DNA of 8,559 nucleotides. It comes from a bacterium HR27. GTDB taxonomy: Bacteria; Chloroflexota; Chloroflexia; Thermomicrobiales; Thermomicrobiaceae. The stretch lies in the NCBI GenBank assembly GCA_002898975.1, contig BEID01000036.1:1-8559 (forward strand), written 5' to 3'. Shown piece after piece: positions 1-6,284 of this stretch; position 1 is the first letter of the stretch, and every line of letters starts with the position of its first letter. The notes under the pieces were generated by a model. It worked only from the letters and a program-made list of their open reading frames with translations. It was not told the DNA's origin and made no database searches. The translations under genes were made by a program, and so were the position numbers.

Positions 1-348
1 CGGTACGCGATCCCCAGCGTGATCGGGGCCTTCACGCCGACGGAGATCCTCACTGCCTGGGAGTGGGGTGCCGACTATATCAAGGTCAATCCGGCGAGTC
101 TGGCCGGGCCCAGCTACTTCAAGGATGTGCTCGCGCCCCTCCCGCAGGTCAAGCTCATCCCGTCCGGTGGCGTCACTCTGGAGACTGCCCCGGCCTTCCT
201 CGCGGCTGGTGCCGTCGCCGTCGTGGTCGGGAGCCATCTCGTCGACCGCCAGCTCGTCGCCCAGCACGATTGGGCAGCCTTACGCGAGCGTGCCCGGCAG
301 TGGGCGGAGCTGGTTGCCAGTCCGGAGCGTGGAGTCTCGGTACCGTGA
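1..348 (+). CDS. eda: KDPG/KHG-type aldolase, 3' part (5' end outside window)
   Basis: This is the C-terminal 115 residues of a class I aldolase of the 2-keto-3-deoxy-6-phosphogluconate (KDPG) family. The family cleaves KDPG to pyruvate and glyceraldehyde-3-phosphate in the cytoplasm (Entner-Doudoroff or sugar-acid breakdown). The reading frame is open from base 1. Family members are about 205-215 residues, so roughly the first 95 are missing. Visible landmarks are the TPTEI segment (residues 12-16 of the visible part), the GADYIKVNPAS segment with the expected Schiff-base lysine at residue 28 (codon 82-84), the PSGGV phosphate-binding loop (residues 54-58) and a GAVAVVVGSHLV strand-loop near residues 70-81. 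The segment after the lysine reads VNPA where E. coli Eda has FFPA. This is a mild departure, so a related aldolase such as 2-dehydro-3-deoxy-6-phosphogalactonate aldolase is possible. The stop overlaps the GTG start of recO, so the two are probably co-transcribed and translationally coupled. Confidence 0.85.
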   Translation, partial: RYAIPSVIGAFTPTEILTAWEWGADYIKVNPASLAGPSYFKDVLAPLPQVKLIPSGGVTLETAPAFLAAGAVAVVVGSHLVDRQLVAQHDWAALRERARQWAELVASPERGVSVP

Positions 349-1184
349 GCGAAGCCGGTTCGTCCCGCGAGAGCCAACGGATACGGCTCGTCCGGGCTGA
401 AGCGCTGGTGTTGCGCCGGCGCGACCTGGGTGAGGCTGATCGTATCCTGACGCTCTTCACCCGCGAGGCAGGCAAACTACGGGCAGTGGCGAAAGGAGTC
501 CGACGACCGCAGAGTCGACTCGCTGGACATCTCGATCTTTTCATGCGGACGAACGTGCTGCTGGCGCGGGGGCGCGAACTCGATATTGTCACTCAGGCCC
601 AGCTCGTCGAGTCGTTTTCCGGACTTCGTCAGGATCCCTGGCGAGTCGGCTGGGCTGGCTATCTGGCCGATCTCGCCGACCGTGCGACGGCCGAGGAGGA
701 TCCGCAACCGGCGTTGTACGAACTGTTGGTAGATAGTTTTCGTCTGCTGGCGACGCGCGACGATCCCTTCCCGATCGTGCGGCGCTTCGAGATGCGGCTC
801 CTGGTGCTCCTCGGTTACCAGCCGGAACTTTTCGTCTGCCCACGTTGCGGCAAGCGGCTGATGCCGGGAAAGCTCGCCTACGTGCCGGATCTGGGCGGCG
901 TCGTCTGTGCAGGCTGCCTGACCGAGGGGCCGTCGGAAATCCTGCTCAGCGTCGGCGCCGTCAAGGCCTTGCGTCTGCTCCTGGCTGACCGATGGCAGGA
1001 ATTGGAGAATCGACCGTTGAGCCCTCAGCTCCGCGGGCAGATTGAGACGACGCTGCAGGCTGCTCTCCGGGCGCATCTCTCCGGGCCATTGTCCTCAGCT
1101 GACGTGGCAGCTGTGTTGGATCGGCGCCAAGGGAACGGAAACGATGGCGATTGCACTTCACCCCTGGCAGGAGCAAGCGGCTGA
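345..1184 (+). CDS. recO: DNA repair protein RecO
   Basis: RecO acts in the RecFOR pathway. It binds SSB-coated single-stranded DNA, anneals complementary strands and, with RecR, helps load RecA at gaps. The product is 279 residues, slightly longer than the usual 240-270. An N-terminal OB-fold lies at about residues 14-95 and includes EALVLRRRDLGEADRILTLF and KLRAVAKGVRRPQSRL, typical of RecO. A helical domain follows, carrying a four-cysteine zinc site: CPRC at residues 165-168 and CAGC at 188-191. The GTG at 345 was chosen because it overlaps the aldolase stop (GTGA) and places the OB-fold close to the N-terminus. A GGAG lies 10 bases upstream, at 331-334. The frame is open further upstream, but only as a shadow of the aldolase gene. 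The last 14 residues (from base 1144) overlap the start of the next gene and look non-conserved. Identification is firm; the exact start is likely but not proven. Confidence 0.93.
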   Translation: MSEAGSSRESQRIRLVRAEALVLRRRDLGEADRILTLFTREAGKLRAVAKGVRRPQSRLAGHLDLFMRTNVLLARGRELDIVTQAQLVESFSGLRQDPWRVGWAGYLADLADRATAEEDPQPALYELLVDSFRLLATRDDPFPIVRRFEMRLLVLLGYQPELFVCPRCGKRLMPGKLAYVPDLGGVVCAGCLTEGPSEILLSVGAVKALRLLLADRWQELENRPLSPQLRGQIETTLQAALRAHLSGPLSSADVAAVLDRRQGNGNDGDCTSPLAGASG

Positions 1185-2001
1185 GCGGGCAGTGGCACTC
1201 GCCGCCCGCACTGGCCTCGTGCCCAGCGTCTTCATCGTTCTCGGATCCGGTCTCGGAGCGCTCCCGCCCGAGATAGCGGTGGCGGCGCGGGTTCCCCTCG
1301 ACGAGGTGACCGGTCTCACGGCACCGGCTGTCGCCGGTCATGCTCGCGAGCTGGTTCTCGCACGCTGGGATGGTCAGCCTGTCTGGCTCTGCCTCGGGCG
1401 CTATCACCTCTACCAGGGGCTGACCGCCGCGCAAGTTGCCGCACCGATCGCCATGCTCGCTCGACTGCCCGTACGCTGCGTCGTGCTCACCAACGCTGCC
1501 GGCGGGCTCGACCCCTCGCTGGAACCGGGAGACCTTGTCGTCATCCGCGATCACCTCGCCGTTCCCGGCTTGGCGGGTCAGCATCCACTGGTACCGCCAG
1601 CTGGGCCGGTTCGCTTTTTCAGCCTGCGTGACACCTACGATGCCGAACTGCGGGACCGGCTGCGCGCAGCTGCCGAATCGTGCGGAATCGAGGTGCGCGA
1701 GGGCACCTATGCGTGGGTCGCTGGGCCGACGTTCGAGACGCCCGCGGAACTGCGGTGGCTCCGCCTCGCCGGGGCAGACCTGGTCGGGATGTCGACAGTA
1801 CCGGAAGCGATCATGGCACGCGCGCTGGGTTTGCGGGTCGCGGCGCTCTCGGTCGTGACCAACCGCGCCGTACCCGACGAGCCGCTGGTACCCACGCACG
1901 AGGAGGTCACCGCCGTCGGAGAACGGGTTCGCCCCCGTCTCTTCGCGCTGCTCCGGGCCGCGCTGCCCTCCCTCGCAGCTGTCGAACGAGCCGGTGGCTG
2001 A
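1144..2001 (+). CDS. punA: Purine nucleoside phosphorylase (PNP/MTAP family)
   Basis: This cytoplasmic salvage enzyme splits purine nucleosides with phosphate to the free base and (deoxy)ribose-1-phosphate. The product is 285 residues, the normal length for the trimeric class. Landmarks are the phosphate loop VLGSGLGAL (residues 32-40), GRYHLYQG (85-92), TNAAGGL (116-122), GPTFETPAE (194-202), GMSTVPE (215-221) and VVTN (237-240). By alignment with human PNP, H88, Y90, E198, M216 and N240 correspond to H86, Y88, E201, M219 and N243. The asparagine and the AAGGL loop argue for a 6-oxopurine (inosine/guanosine) enzyme and against methylthioadenosine phosphorylase, which has an aspartate there. 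The start is the ATG at 1144, where the family's N-terminal helix begins. An AAGGG lies 10 bases upstream at 1129-1133. The gene begins 41 bases before the end of recO in another frame, so translational coupling is likely. A longer in-frame extension back to 1042 looks like recO shadow. Confidence 0.94.
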   Translation: MAIALHPWQEQAAERAVALAARTGLVPSVFIVLGSGLGALPPEIAVAARVPLDEVTGLTAPAVAGHARELVLARWDGQPVWLCLGRYHLYQGLTAAQVAAPIAMLARLPVRCVVLTNAAGGLDPSLEPGDLVVIRDHLAVPGLAGQHPLVPPAGPVRFFSLRDTYDAELRDRLRAAAESCGIEVREGTYAWVAGPTFETPAELRWLRLAGADLVGMSTVPEAIMARALGLRVAALSVVTNRAVPDEPLVPTHEEVTAVGERVRPRLFALLRAALPSLAAVERAGG

Positions 2002-2011
2002 CTCCCGGCTC
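1988..2011. repeat. 7-bp inverted repeat across the phosphorylase/smpB stop codons
   Basis: GAGCCGG (1988-1994) and CCGGCTC (2005-2011) are perfect inverted copies separated by a 10-base loop. The structure covers the stop codon of the phosphorylase gene (1999-2001), the 8-base gap and the first two template bases of the smpB stop (2010-2012). It is the only obvious hairpin at this convergent junction, so it could serve both genes as a terminator or as an RNA 3'-end barrier. No T-run follows on either strand, so it is not a classical intrinsic terminator, and chance formation in GC-rich DNA is possible. Confidence 0.4.
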
Positions 2012-2492
2012 ACCAGCGTGGGCTGAGGGCACGTTCGATCTCGCGGCGTGCCTCCCGCTCGGCGATCGCTTCGCGCTTGTCGTACTGCTTCTTGCCGCGT
2101 GCGAGTCCGAGGTCGACTTTGGCGAGTCCGCGCCGGATCACCAGGCGCAGCGGGACGAGCGTGTACCCCCGCTTCTCCAGTTTGCCGCGCAGGTAGTCCA
2201 GCTCATGCTTGTGCACAAGGAGCTTGCGCGGACGTGTCGGATCGTGCTGGTGCTTCCCGCTCGCGCCGGGCCACGGGCTCACGTGCATCCCGATGAGCCA
2301 AAGCTCGCCGTCTTCAATCCGCGCGTAGGCGTCCCGGAGGTTGACGCGACCAGCCCGGATCGACTTGATCTCCGATCCGGTCAGCTGGATGCCTGCCTCC
2401 AGCTCCTCTTCGATGAAGTAGTCGTGGTATGCCTTGCGGTTGACCGCGACGACCTTCTCGTCGGCGCGACCTTTGGCCGTTCCCTTGCTCAT
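2010..2492 (-). CDS. smpB: SsrA (tmRNA)-binding protein SmpB
   Basis: SmpB binds tmRNA and carries it into stalled ribosomes for trans-translation, releasing the ribosome and tagging the unfinished protein. The 160-residue product matches the family's usual 150-160. Family landmarks run in order: an NRKAYHDYFIEEELEAGIQL segment (18-37), the signature GSEIKSIR (39-46), GRVNLRDAYARI (48-59), HDPTRPRKLLVHK (83-95), a GYTLVPL strand (109-115), and the basic C-terminal tail GKKQYDKREAIAERE (133-147). The tail is the part that enters the mRNA channel in known SmpB structures. The ATG at 2492 was chosen because TAGGA (2505-2501 on this strand) lies 8 bases upstream and because the next upstream start would add 29 unrelated residues. 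The gene is divergent from the methyltransferase and convergent with the phosphorylase gene. The tmRNA gene itself is not in the window. Confidence 0.96.
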   Translation of the reverse strand: MSKGTAKGRADEKVVAVNRKAYHDYFIEEELEAGIQLTGSEIKSIRAGRVNLRDAYARIEDGELWLIGMHVSPWPGASGKHQHDPTRPRKLLVHKHELDYLRGKLEKRGYTLVPLRLVIRRGLAKVDLGLARGKKQYDKREAIAEREARREIERALSPRW

Positions 2493-2528
2493 GGCATCAA
2501 TCCTACTCGCGCGTCGCCCGGGACTCCA

Positions 2529-2556
2529 GTATCGATCCTCCGAGCTCCCCGGGCAA
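2529..2556 (-). promoter_or_regulatory. Possible sigma-70-type promoter for smpB
   Basis: Reading on the minus strand, TTGCCC (2556-2551) is separated by 16 bases from GATACT (2534-2529). Each hexamer matches four of six positions of the TTGACA/TATAAT consensus. Transcription would begin near 2522 and give a leader of about 30 bases that contains the smpB ribosome-binding site. Position and spacing are right, but four-of-six matches are easily met by chance. Confidence 0.33.
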
Positions 2557-2585
2557 CCGTCTCGGCTGTCCGGGTACACTCAAGC

Positions 2586-2590
2586 GAGGG
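2586..2590 (+). promoter_or_regulatory. Ribosome-binding site of the methyltransferase gene
   Basis: GAGGG lies 7 bases before the ATG at 2598. It fixes this start, although the same frame stays open for about 900 bases upstream as a shadow of smpB and the phosphorylase gene. Confidence 0.7.
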
Positions 2591-2597
2591 TGGGGTT

Positions 2598-3395
2598 ATG
2601 GCGGTGGATGCCTACGACGTCATCGCAGCCTTCTACGATCTCGAGTTCGCGGACTTCCGGGCGGACGTCGACCTGTATCTCGCGTTCGCCCAGCGGAGCG
2701 GTGAACCCATCCTCGAGGTCGGGTGCGGGACCGGGCGACTGCTCGTCCCGTTGGCGCGTGCCGGGTACACGGTAGACGGAGTCGATCGGTCTCCAGCGAT
2801 GCTGGAGCATGCTCGCCGCCGGCTAGAGCAGGAAGGGCTCACGCAGGTCCGCCTCTACCAGGCCGATATGGTCGACCTCAGTGACCTGGCGGACGGTACC
2901 TACCGGCTCGCGATCGTCGCAGTGAACGGTTTCCTCCACCTGCCGGATCGCTGTGCTCAGCAGCGTGCCCTCGCCGAATTGCACCGGGTACTCCAGGCTG
3001 GTGGGCTGCTCCTGCTCGATGTGCTGCACCCGACGCCGGAGCAGTTGCGTGCGCTCGAACAGCCGCTGGCATGGGATGGGAGCTGGCAGTTGCCCGATGG
3101 GAGCCGGCTCGACCGGTTCGCGAGCCGTTCGGTGCAGGCGACCGACCAGAGGATCACGACCACACTGTTCTACGATCGCATCGACCCGTCGACCGGAACG
3201 GTGGAGCGCCGGGTGGCGACATACACGCTGCGCTATGTCCATCGGTTCGAACTCGAGTTATTGTTGGAGCGTGCTGGCTTCGCCGTAGAGGCGATCTACG
3301 GATCGTACGAACTCGATCCGTTGACGGACGACAGTCCATCCATGCTCGTCGTCGCCGAGCGTCGAGCGGACGTGACGCGCTACGCTCGCCGTTGA
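2598..3395 (+). CDS. Class I SAM-dependent methyltransferase, substrate unknown
   Basis: This 265-residue protein has a Rossmann-type methyltransferase fold and would transfer a methyl group from S-adenosylmethionine. YDVIAAFYDLEFADF (6-20) is a lead-in helix common in ubiquinone/menaquinone-methyltransferase-like and Methyltransf_25-type proteins. Motif I is ILEVGCGTGRLL (38-49). The acidic residue after strand 2 is D63 in GVDRSPAML (61-69), and the adenine-side acid is D90 in YQADMVDL (88-95). The post-I strand reads LAIVAVNGFLHL (104-115), and ELHRVLQAGGLLLLDV (127-142) is the usual helix plus strand 5. A C-terminal insert-and-strand region (about 160-255) probably shapes the substrate pocket and ends in a long beta hairpin with FELELLLERAGF (217-228). 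No motif names the acceptor. It is the first gene of a plus-strand run with the RmlC-like gene (28-base gap) and aroA, so a small-molecule or sugar substrate is conceivable but unproven. No transmembrane segment or signal peptide is seen. Confidence 0.88.
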   Translation: MAVDAYDVIAAFYDLEFADFRADVDLYLAFAQRSGEPILEVGCGTGRLLVPLARAGYTVDGVDRSPAMLEHARRRLEQEGLTQVRLYQADMVDLSDLADGTYRLAIVAVNGFLHLPDRCAQQRALAELHRVLQAGGLLLLDVLHPTPEQLRALEQPLAWDGSWQLPDGSRLDRFASRSVQATDQRITTTLFYDRIDPSTGTVERRVATYTLRYVHRFELELLLERAGFAVEAIYGSYELDPLTDDSPSMLVVAERRADVTRYARR

Positions 3396-3410
3396 CGATC
3401 GTGAAGCGAC

Positions 3411-3415
3411 GGAGG
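3411..3415 (+). promoter_or_regulatory. Ribosome-binding site of the RmlC-like gene
   Basis: GGAGG lies 8 bases before the GTG at 3424. This strong site supports the GTG start and independent translation within the operon. Confidence 0.75.
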
Positions 3416-3423
3416 CAGCTACC

Positions 3424-3879
3424 GTGATCCACGGGGTGGAGATCAAACGGCTGGTGACGCACGTCGACGAACGTGGTTCCCTGACCGAATTGATCCGCTG
3501 CGACGATCCCTTCTTCGAGAAGTTCGGCCAGTGTTACGTCTCCGTTTCCTGGCCTGGTGTCATCCGAGCCTGGCACTGGCACAAGAAACAGACCGACTAT
3601 TTCGTGTGCATTCGCGGGATGATCAAGGTGCCGCTCTTCGACCTGCGCCCGGACTCGCCGACGTACCGGGAACTCAACGAGTTTTTCCTCGGGGACGACA
3701 ACCGGATCGTGCTCAAGATTCCACCGGGCGTGGCACACGGCTTCAAGAACATCGGCACCGAGCCGTGCTATCTCCTCAACTTTCCGACCGAGCCGTACAA
3801 TCCGGACGATCCCGACGAATATCGCCTGCCGTACGACACACCGGAAATTCCGTATTCCTGGGACATCAAGTACCGCTGA
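3424..3879 (+). CDS. RmlC-like cupin (dTDP-4-dehydrorhamnose 3,5-epimerase family)
   Basis: The protein is 151 residues, shorter than classical RmlC (about 180-185), and appears to be one cupin barrel. Matches to the RmlC family include DERGSLTELIR (15-25), RAWHWH (48-53), GMIKVPLFDLRPDSPTY (65-81) and IPPGVAHGF (99-107). Classical RmlC inverts C3 and C5 of dTDP-4-keto-6-deoxyglucose during dTDP-rhamnose synthesis. By eye, H51 lines up with its catalytic base (H63 in Salmonella) and R48 with the neighbouring arginine, but the active-site lysine (K73) position falls on D58 in QTDYF. The tyrosine-bearing segment reads NFPTEPYNP (119-127). The extra histidine H53 next to H51, and H105, could form a cupin metal site. 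Sugar epimerase or isomerase activity is therefore plausible, but the exact reaction is open. No other rml gene is visible. The gene sits between the methyltransferase gene and aroA, all with strong ribosome-binding sites, suggesting one transcript. No signal peptide is seen. Confidence 0.8.
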   Translation: MIHGVEIKRLVTHVDERGSLTELIRCDDPFFEKFGQCYVSVSWPGVIRAWHWHKKQTDYFVCIRGMIKVPLFDLRPDSPTYRELNEFFLGDDNRIVLKIPPGVAHGFKNIGTEPCYLLNFPTEPYNPDDPDEYRLPYDTPEIPYSWDIKYR

Positions 3880-3880
3880 C

Positions 3881-3887
3881 GAAGGAG
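3881..3887 (+). promoter_or_regulatory. Ribosome-binding site of aroA
   Basis: GAAGGAG begins two bases after the preceding stop codon and ends 5 bases before the GTG at 3893. It decides this GTG start for aroA. Confidence 0.75.
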
Positions 3888-3892
3888 TTGAC

Positions 3893-5194
3893 GTGCTGCT
3901 GGAGCGAACCTACCCCGACCAGCTAGCGATCGAACCGGCCGATCGGCCGGTCGATGCTGATGTCCGTTTGCCGGGTTCCAAGAGCCTGACCAACCGGGCG
4001 CTCGTCCTCGCTGCGCTCGCGCAAGGGACGAGTACCCTCGAGGGGGCCCTCTGGAGCGAGGACAGCCTGGTCATGGTCGATTCGCTGCGCCGACTCGGCA
4101 TAGAGGTCGAGGTCGACGAGTCGGCCGAGCGCATGGTCGTCCACGGCCGTGGTGGAACGATCCCGGCCGAACGAGCCGAGCTCTTCGTGGGTAACTCCGG
4201 GACGACGGCACGTTTTCTGACGGCGCTGGTGGCGCTGGGGCGCGGCGAGTACGTGATCGACGGCGTGCCCCGCATGCGCGAGCGGCCGATCCAACCGTTG
4301 CTGGAAGCGCTCCAGCAGCTCGGCGTCGACGCAGTGTCGCTCACCGGAACCGGCTGCCCACCGGTTCGCGTCCGGGGCGGCGGCCTGCGCGGTGGGACGA
4401 TCCGCATGCGCGGCGATATCTCGAGCCAGTATCTGAGCGCCCTGCTCATGATCAGCCCGTGCGTGCCGCAAGGGCTGCGGGTCGAGCTGGAAGGCGATTT
4501 GGTGTCGGTCCCCTACGTGGAGATGACGCTGGCGGTGATGGCCGACTTCGGTGTCGAGGCCCGGCACCATGAGTTCCGCGTCTTCGAAGTGCCAGCTGGG
4601 CAGCGCTATCGTGCGCGGATCTATCCGATCGAGCCGGATGCCTCGGCTGCGTCCTACTTTTTCGCCCTCGCGGCTGCGACGGGAGGACGGGTACGGGTTC
4701 TGCACCTCGGTGAGGGCTCCAGGCAGGGTGACGTGCACTTCGTCGACCTTTTGGAACAAATGGGCTGCACGGTCATCCGTGAACCGGACGCTATCACGGT
4801 GATCGGTCGGCGCCCGCTGCGTGGCATCGAAGCGGACATGAACGCGATCTCCGACACGGTCCCGACGCTGGCAGCGCTCGCCCCGCTTGCCGAGGGGCCG
4901 GTGGTGATCCGCAACGTCCAGCACATCCGCTACAAGGAGACGGATCGCATCGCAGCTGTCGCGACGGAGCTGCGACGCTTGGGGGTGCGGGTCGAAGAGT
5001 TTCCGGACGGTCTGGCGATCTACCCAGGGCCGATCCAGCCCGCGGTGATCCGCACCTACCGCGATCACCGGATGGCGATGAGCTTCGCGGTGCTCGGTTG
5101 TGCTGTGCCCGGGATCATTATCGACGACCCCGGGTGCGTGGCCAAGACGTTTCCCGACTTTTTCGAGCGACTGGCCGCGGCCCTCGGGCGCTAG
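3893..5194 (+). CDS. aroA: 3-phosphoshikimate 1-carboxyvinyltransferase (EPSP synthase)
   Basis: AroA joins phosphoenolpyruvate to shikimate-3-phosphate to make EPSP, the sixth step to chorismate. The product is 433 residues, normal for the family. Landmarks are [20 protein letters not shown] (26-45) with the substrate-binding lysine K30, [14 protein letters not shown] (98-111), [11 protein letters not shown] (123-133) with the conserved [16 protein letters not shown] (175-185), the catalytic aspartate D321 in ISDTVPT (319-325), RYKETDR (346-352) with the catalytic glutamate E349, [12 protein letters not shown] (389-400), and K418 in the terminal [10 protein letters not shown] (415-424). The PEP-site loop has glycine at the position where glyphosate-insensitive class II enzymes carry alanine. 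However, the residue equivalent to E. coli P101 is F108. The GTG start is set by the GAAGGAG just upstream. This is the last gene of the methyltransferase/RmlC-like/aroA run. Its TAG stop (5192-5194) overlaps that of aroC on the other strand, leaving no room for a separate terminator. Confidence 0.96.
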   Translation: MLLERTYPDQLAIEPADRPVDADVRLPGSKSLTNRALVLAALAQGTSTLEGALWSEDSLVMVDSLRRLGIEVEVDESAERMVVHGRGGTIPAERAELFVGNSGTTARFLTALVALGRGEYVIDGVPRMRERPIQPLLEALQQLGVDAVSLTGTGCPPVRVRGGGLRGGTIRMRGDISSQYLSALLMISPCVPQGLRVELEGDLVSVPYVEMTLAVMADFGVEARHHEFRVFEVPAGQRYRARIYPIEPDASAASYFFALAAATGGRVRVLHLGEGSRQGDVHFVDLLEQMGCTVIREPDAITVIGRRPLRGIEADMNAISDTVPTLAALAPLAEGPVVIRNVQHIRYKETDRIAAVATELRRLGVRVEEFPDGLAIYPGPIQPAVIRTYRDHRMAMSFAVLGCAVPGIIIDDPGCVAKTFPDFFERLAAALGR

Positions 5195-6258
5195 AGTCGC
5201 GCTGCACGGTTCATGAGATAGCAGTCGGCGAGGACGAGCAAGAGCATCGCCTCGGCGACCGGAACGACGCGTGGACAGATCGAGGGGTCGTGTCGTCCCT
5301 CGACGACGATCGTCCGCTCGTTTCCGTGAATGTCGACCGTCTGCTGAGGCCGGGCGATCGAGGATGTCGGTTTCACAGCGAGACGGACGATGATCTCCTC
5401 GCCGGTGGAGATCCCTCCCAGCATGCCACCGGCGTGGTTCGTGAGGGTCCGCACGCGTCCGTTCTCCAGAACGAAGGGGTCGTTGTGCTCGTGCCCGCGG
5501 AGCCGGGCGGCGGCGAAACCGTCACCGATCTCGACCCCTTTGACAGCCGGGATGCTCAGCATCGCGTATCCGATCAGGGCGTCCAGCTTGTCCATCGTCG
5601 GCTCGCCGAGGCCGGGTGGCACGTTCACGGCCCGCACCTCGACGATCCCGCCGACGCTCGTCTTCTGCTCCTTGGCTTCGAGGATCGCTGCGACCATCTT
5701 CTGTGCGGCGACCGGATCGGGGCAGCGTACCGGGTTGCGGTCGATCTCGTCGCGATCGAAGGTCTCGATCGTGATACCGGCCAGCTCGCGCACGAAGCCG
5801 TAGACCTCGACGCCAGCGACCGTGCGCAAGAGCTGCCGGGCGATCGCACCAGCCGCGACACGTCCCCAAGTTTCGCGGGCGCTCGACCGCCCGCCCCCGC
5901 GATGGTCACGGTGCCCGTACTTCACCCAGTACGTGTAATCAGCGTGACCAGGGCGGAAAACATCCCGCAGTGGCTCGTACTTGCTCGAGTCGGCGTCCGC
6001 ATTGTAGGTGATGAGCGAAATCGGGGCACCCGTGGTCTTCCCCTCGAAGACGCCGGAGAGAATGGTGACGCGGTCGCGTTCTTGGCGTGGTGAAGTCACC
6101 TCGCTCTGACCGACGCGGCGCCGGTCGAGGTCTCGCTGGATGATCTCCTCGTTCAGTTCGAGCCCGGCAGGGCATCCGTCCACTACGACACCCAAGGCCG
6201 GCCCGTGTGACTCTCCCCAGGTCGTGACGCGGAACAGTTTGCCGAACGTGCTGCCCAT
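5191..6258 (-). CDS. aroC: Chorismate synthase
   Basis: AroC removes phosphate from EPSP to give chorismate, the seventh and last shikimate-pathway step, using reduced FMN as cofactor. The 355-residue product matches the usual 350-390. Family signatures are GESHG (15-19) with H18, [20 protein letters not shown] (102-121) with H116, [10 protein letters not shown] (121-130), [10 protein letters not shown] (218-227), [14 protein letters not shown] (274-287) and [18 protein letters not shown] (321-338) with D324. By alignment with the Streptococcus pneumoniae enzyme, H18, H116 and D324 match the catalytic pair and the key aspartate. The ATG at 6258 gives the classical family N-terminus. Its ribosome-binding site is imperfect: AAGGGAG (6276-6270) is 11 bases upstream and a shorter GGAG is only 3 bases away. 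The gene follows the GNAT-like gene on the same strand with a 26-base gap, so they probably share a transcript. It converges on aroA and shares four bases with it. Confidence 0.97.
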   Translation of the reverse strand: MGSTFGKLFRVTTWGESHGPALGVVVDGCPAGLELNEEIIQRDLDRRRVGQSEVTSPRQERDRVTILSGVFEGKTTGAPISLITYNADADSSKYEPLRDVFRPGHADYTYWVKYGHRDHRGGGRSSARETWGRVAAGAIARQLLRTVAGVEVYGFVRELAGITIETFDRDEIDRNPVRCPDPVAAQKMVAAILEAKEQKTSVGGIVEVRAVNVPPGLGEPTMDKLDALIGYAMLSIPAVKGVEIGDGFAAARLRGHEHNDPFVLENGRVRTLTNHAGGMLGGISTGEEIIVRLAVKPTSSIARPQQTVDIHGNERTIVVEGRHDPSICPRVVPVAEAMLLLVLADCYLMNRAARL

Positions 6259-6284
6259 CGACTCCGTCGCTCCCTTATCGCGAT

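Larger units (their letters stand above)
2493..2597. other. Divergent spacer between smpB and the methyltransferase gene
   Basis: This 105-base spacer is the largest non-coding stretch in the window and the only divergent one, so it should hold promoters for both directions. It contains the smpB ribosome-binding site (2501-2505) and that of the methyltransferase gene (2586-2590). On the plus strand, TACACT at 2575-2580 resembles a -10 box, but no matching -35 is visible 16-18 bases upstream. If used, it would leave a leader of only about 10 bases. No operator-like palindrome or riboswitch fold stands out. Confidence 0.6.

Noticed and set aside
961..2013. Long minus-strand frame opposite recO and the phosphorylase gene
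   Set aside because: The translated sequence is rich in Arg, Gly, Ala and Pro with no recognisable fold, while the plus strand carries two well-supported proteins. Long antisense frames are expected in GC-rich genes.
1680..2597. The methyltransferase reading frame stays open for about 900 bases upstream of its start
   Set aside because: This part runs over the end of the phosphorylase gene and antisense to the clearly real smpB. It has no family features, and the ribosome-binding site at 2586 points to the ATG at 2598. It is a high-GC shadow.
3923..5068. Long minus-strand frame opposite aroA
   Set aside because: Rich in His, Arg and Asp with no motif or plausible ribosome-binding site; aroA on the plus strand has all its catalytic motifs.
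5173..5202. GGCCGCGGCC palindrome (5173-5182) and a GCGC/GCGC mini-stem (5188-5202) as a possible aroA/aroC terminator
   Set aside because: The palindrome has no loop and encodes ordinary Ala-rich AroA C-terminal codons. The second stem is only four base pairs and no T-run follows, so a terminator call is not justified.
5098..6093. Long plus-strand frame opposite aroC
   Set aside because: Composition is that of an antisense shadow, and the minus strand carries an intact chorismate synthase.
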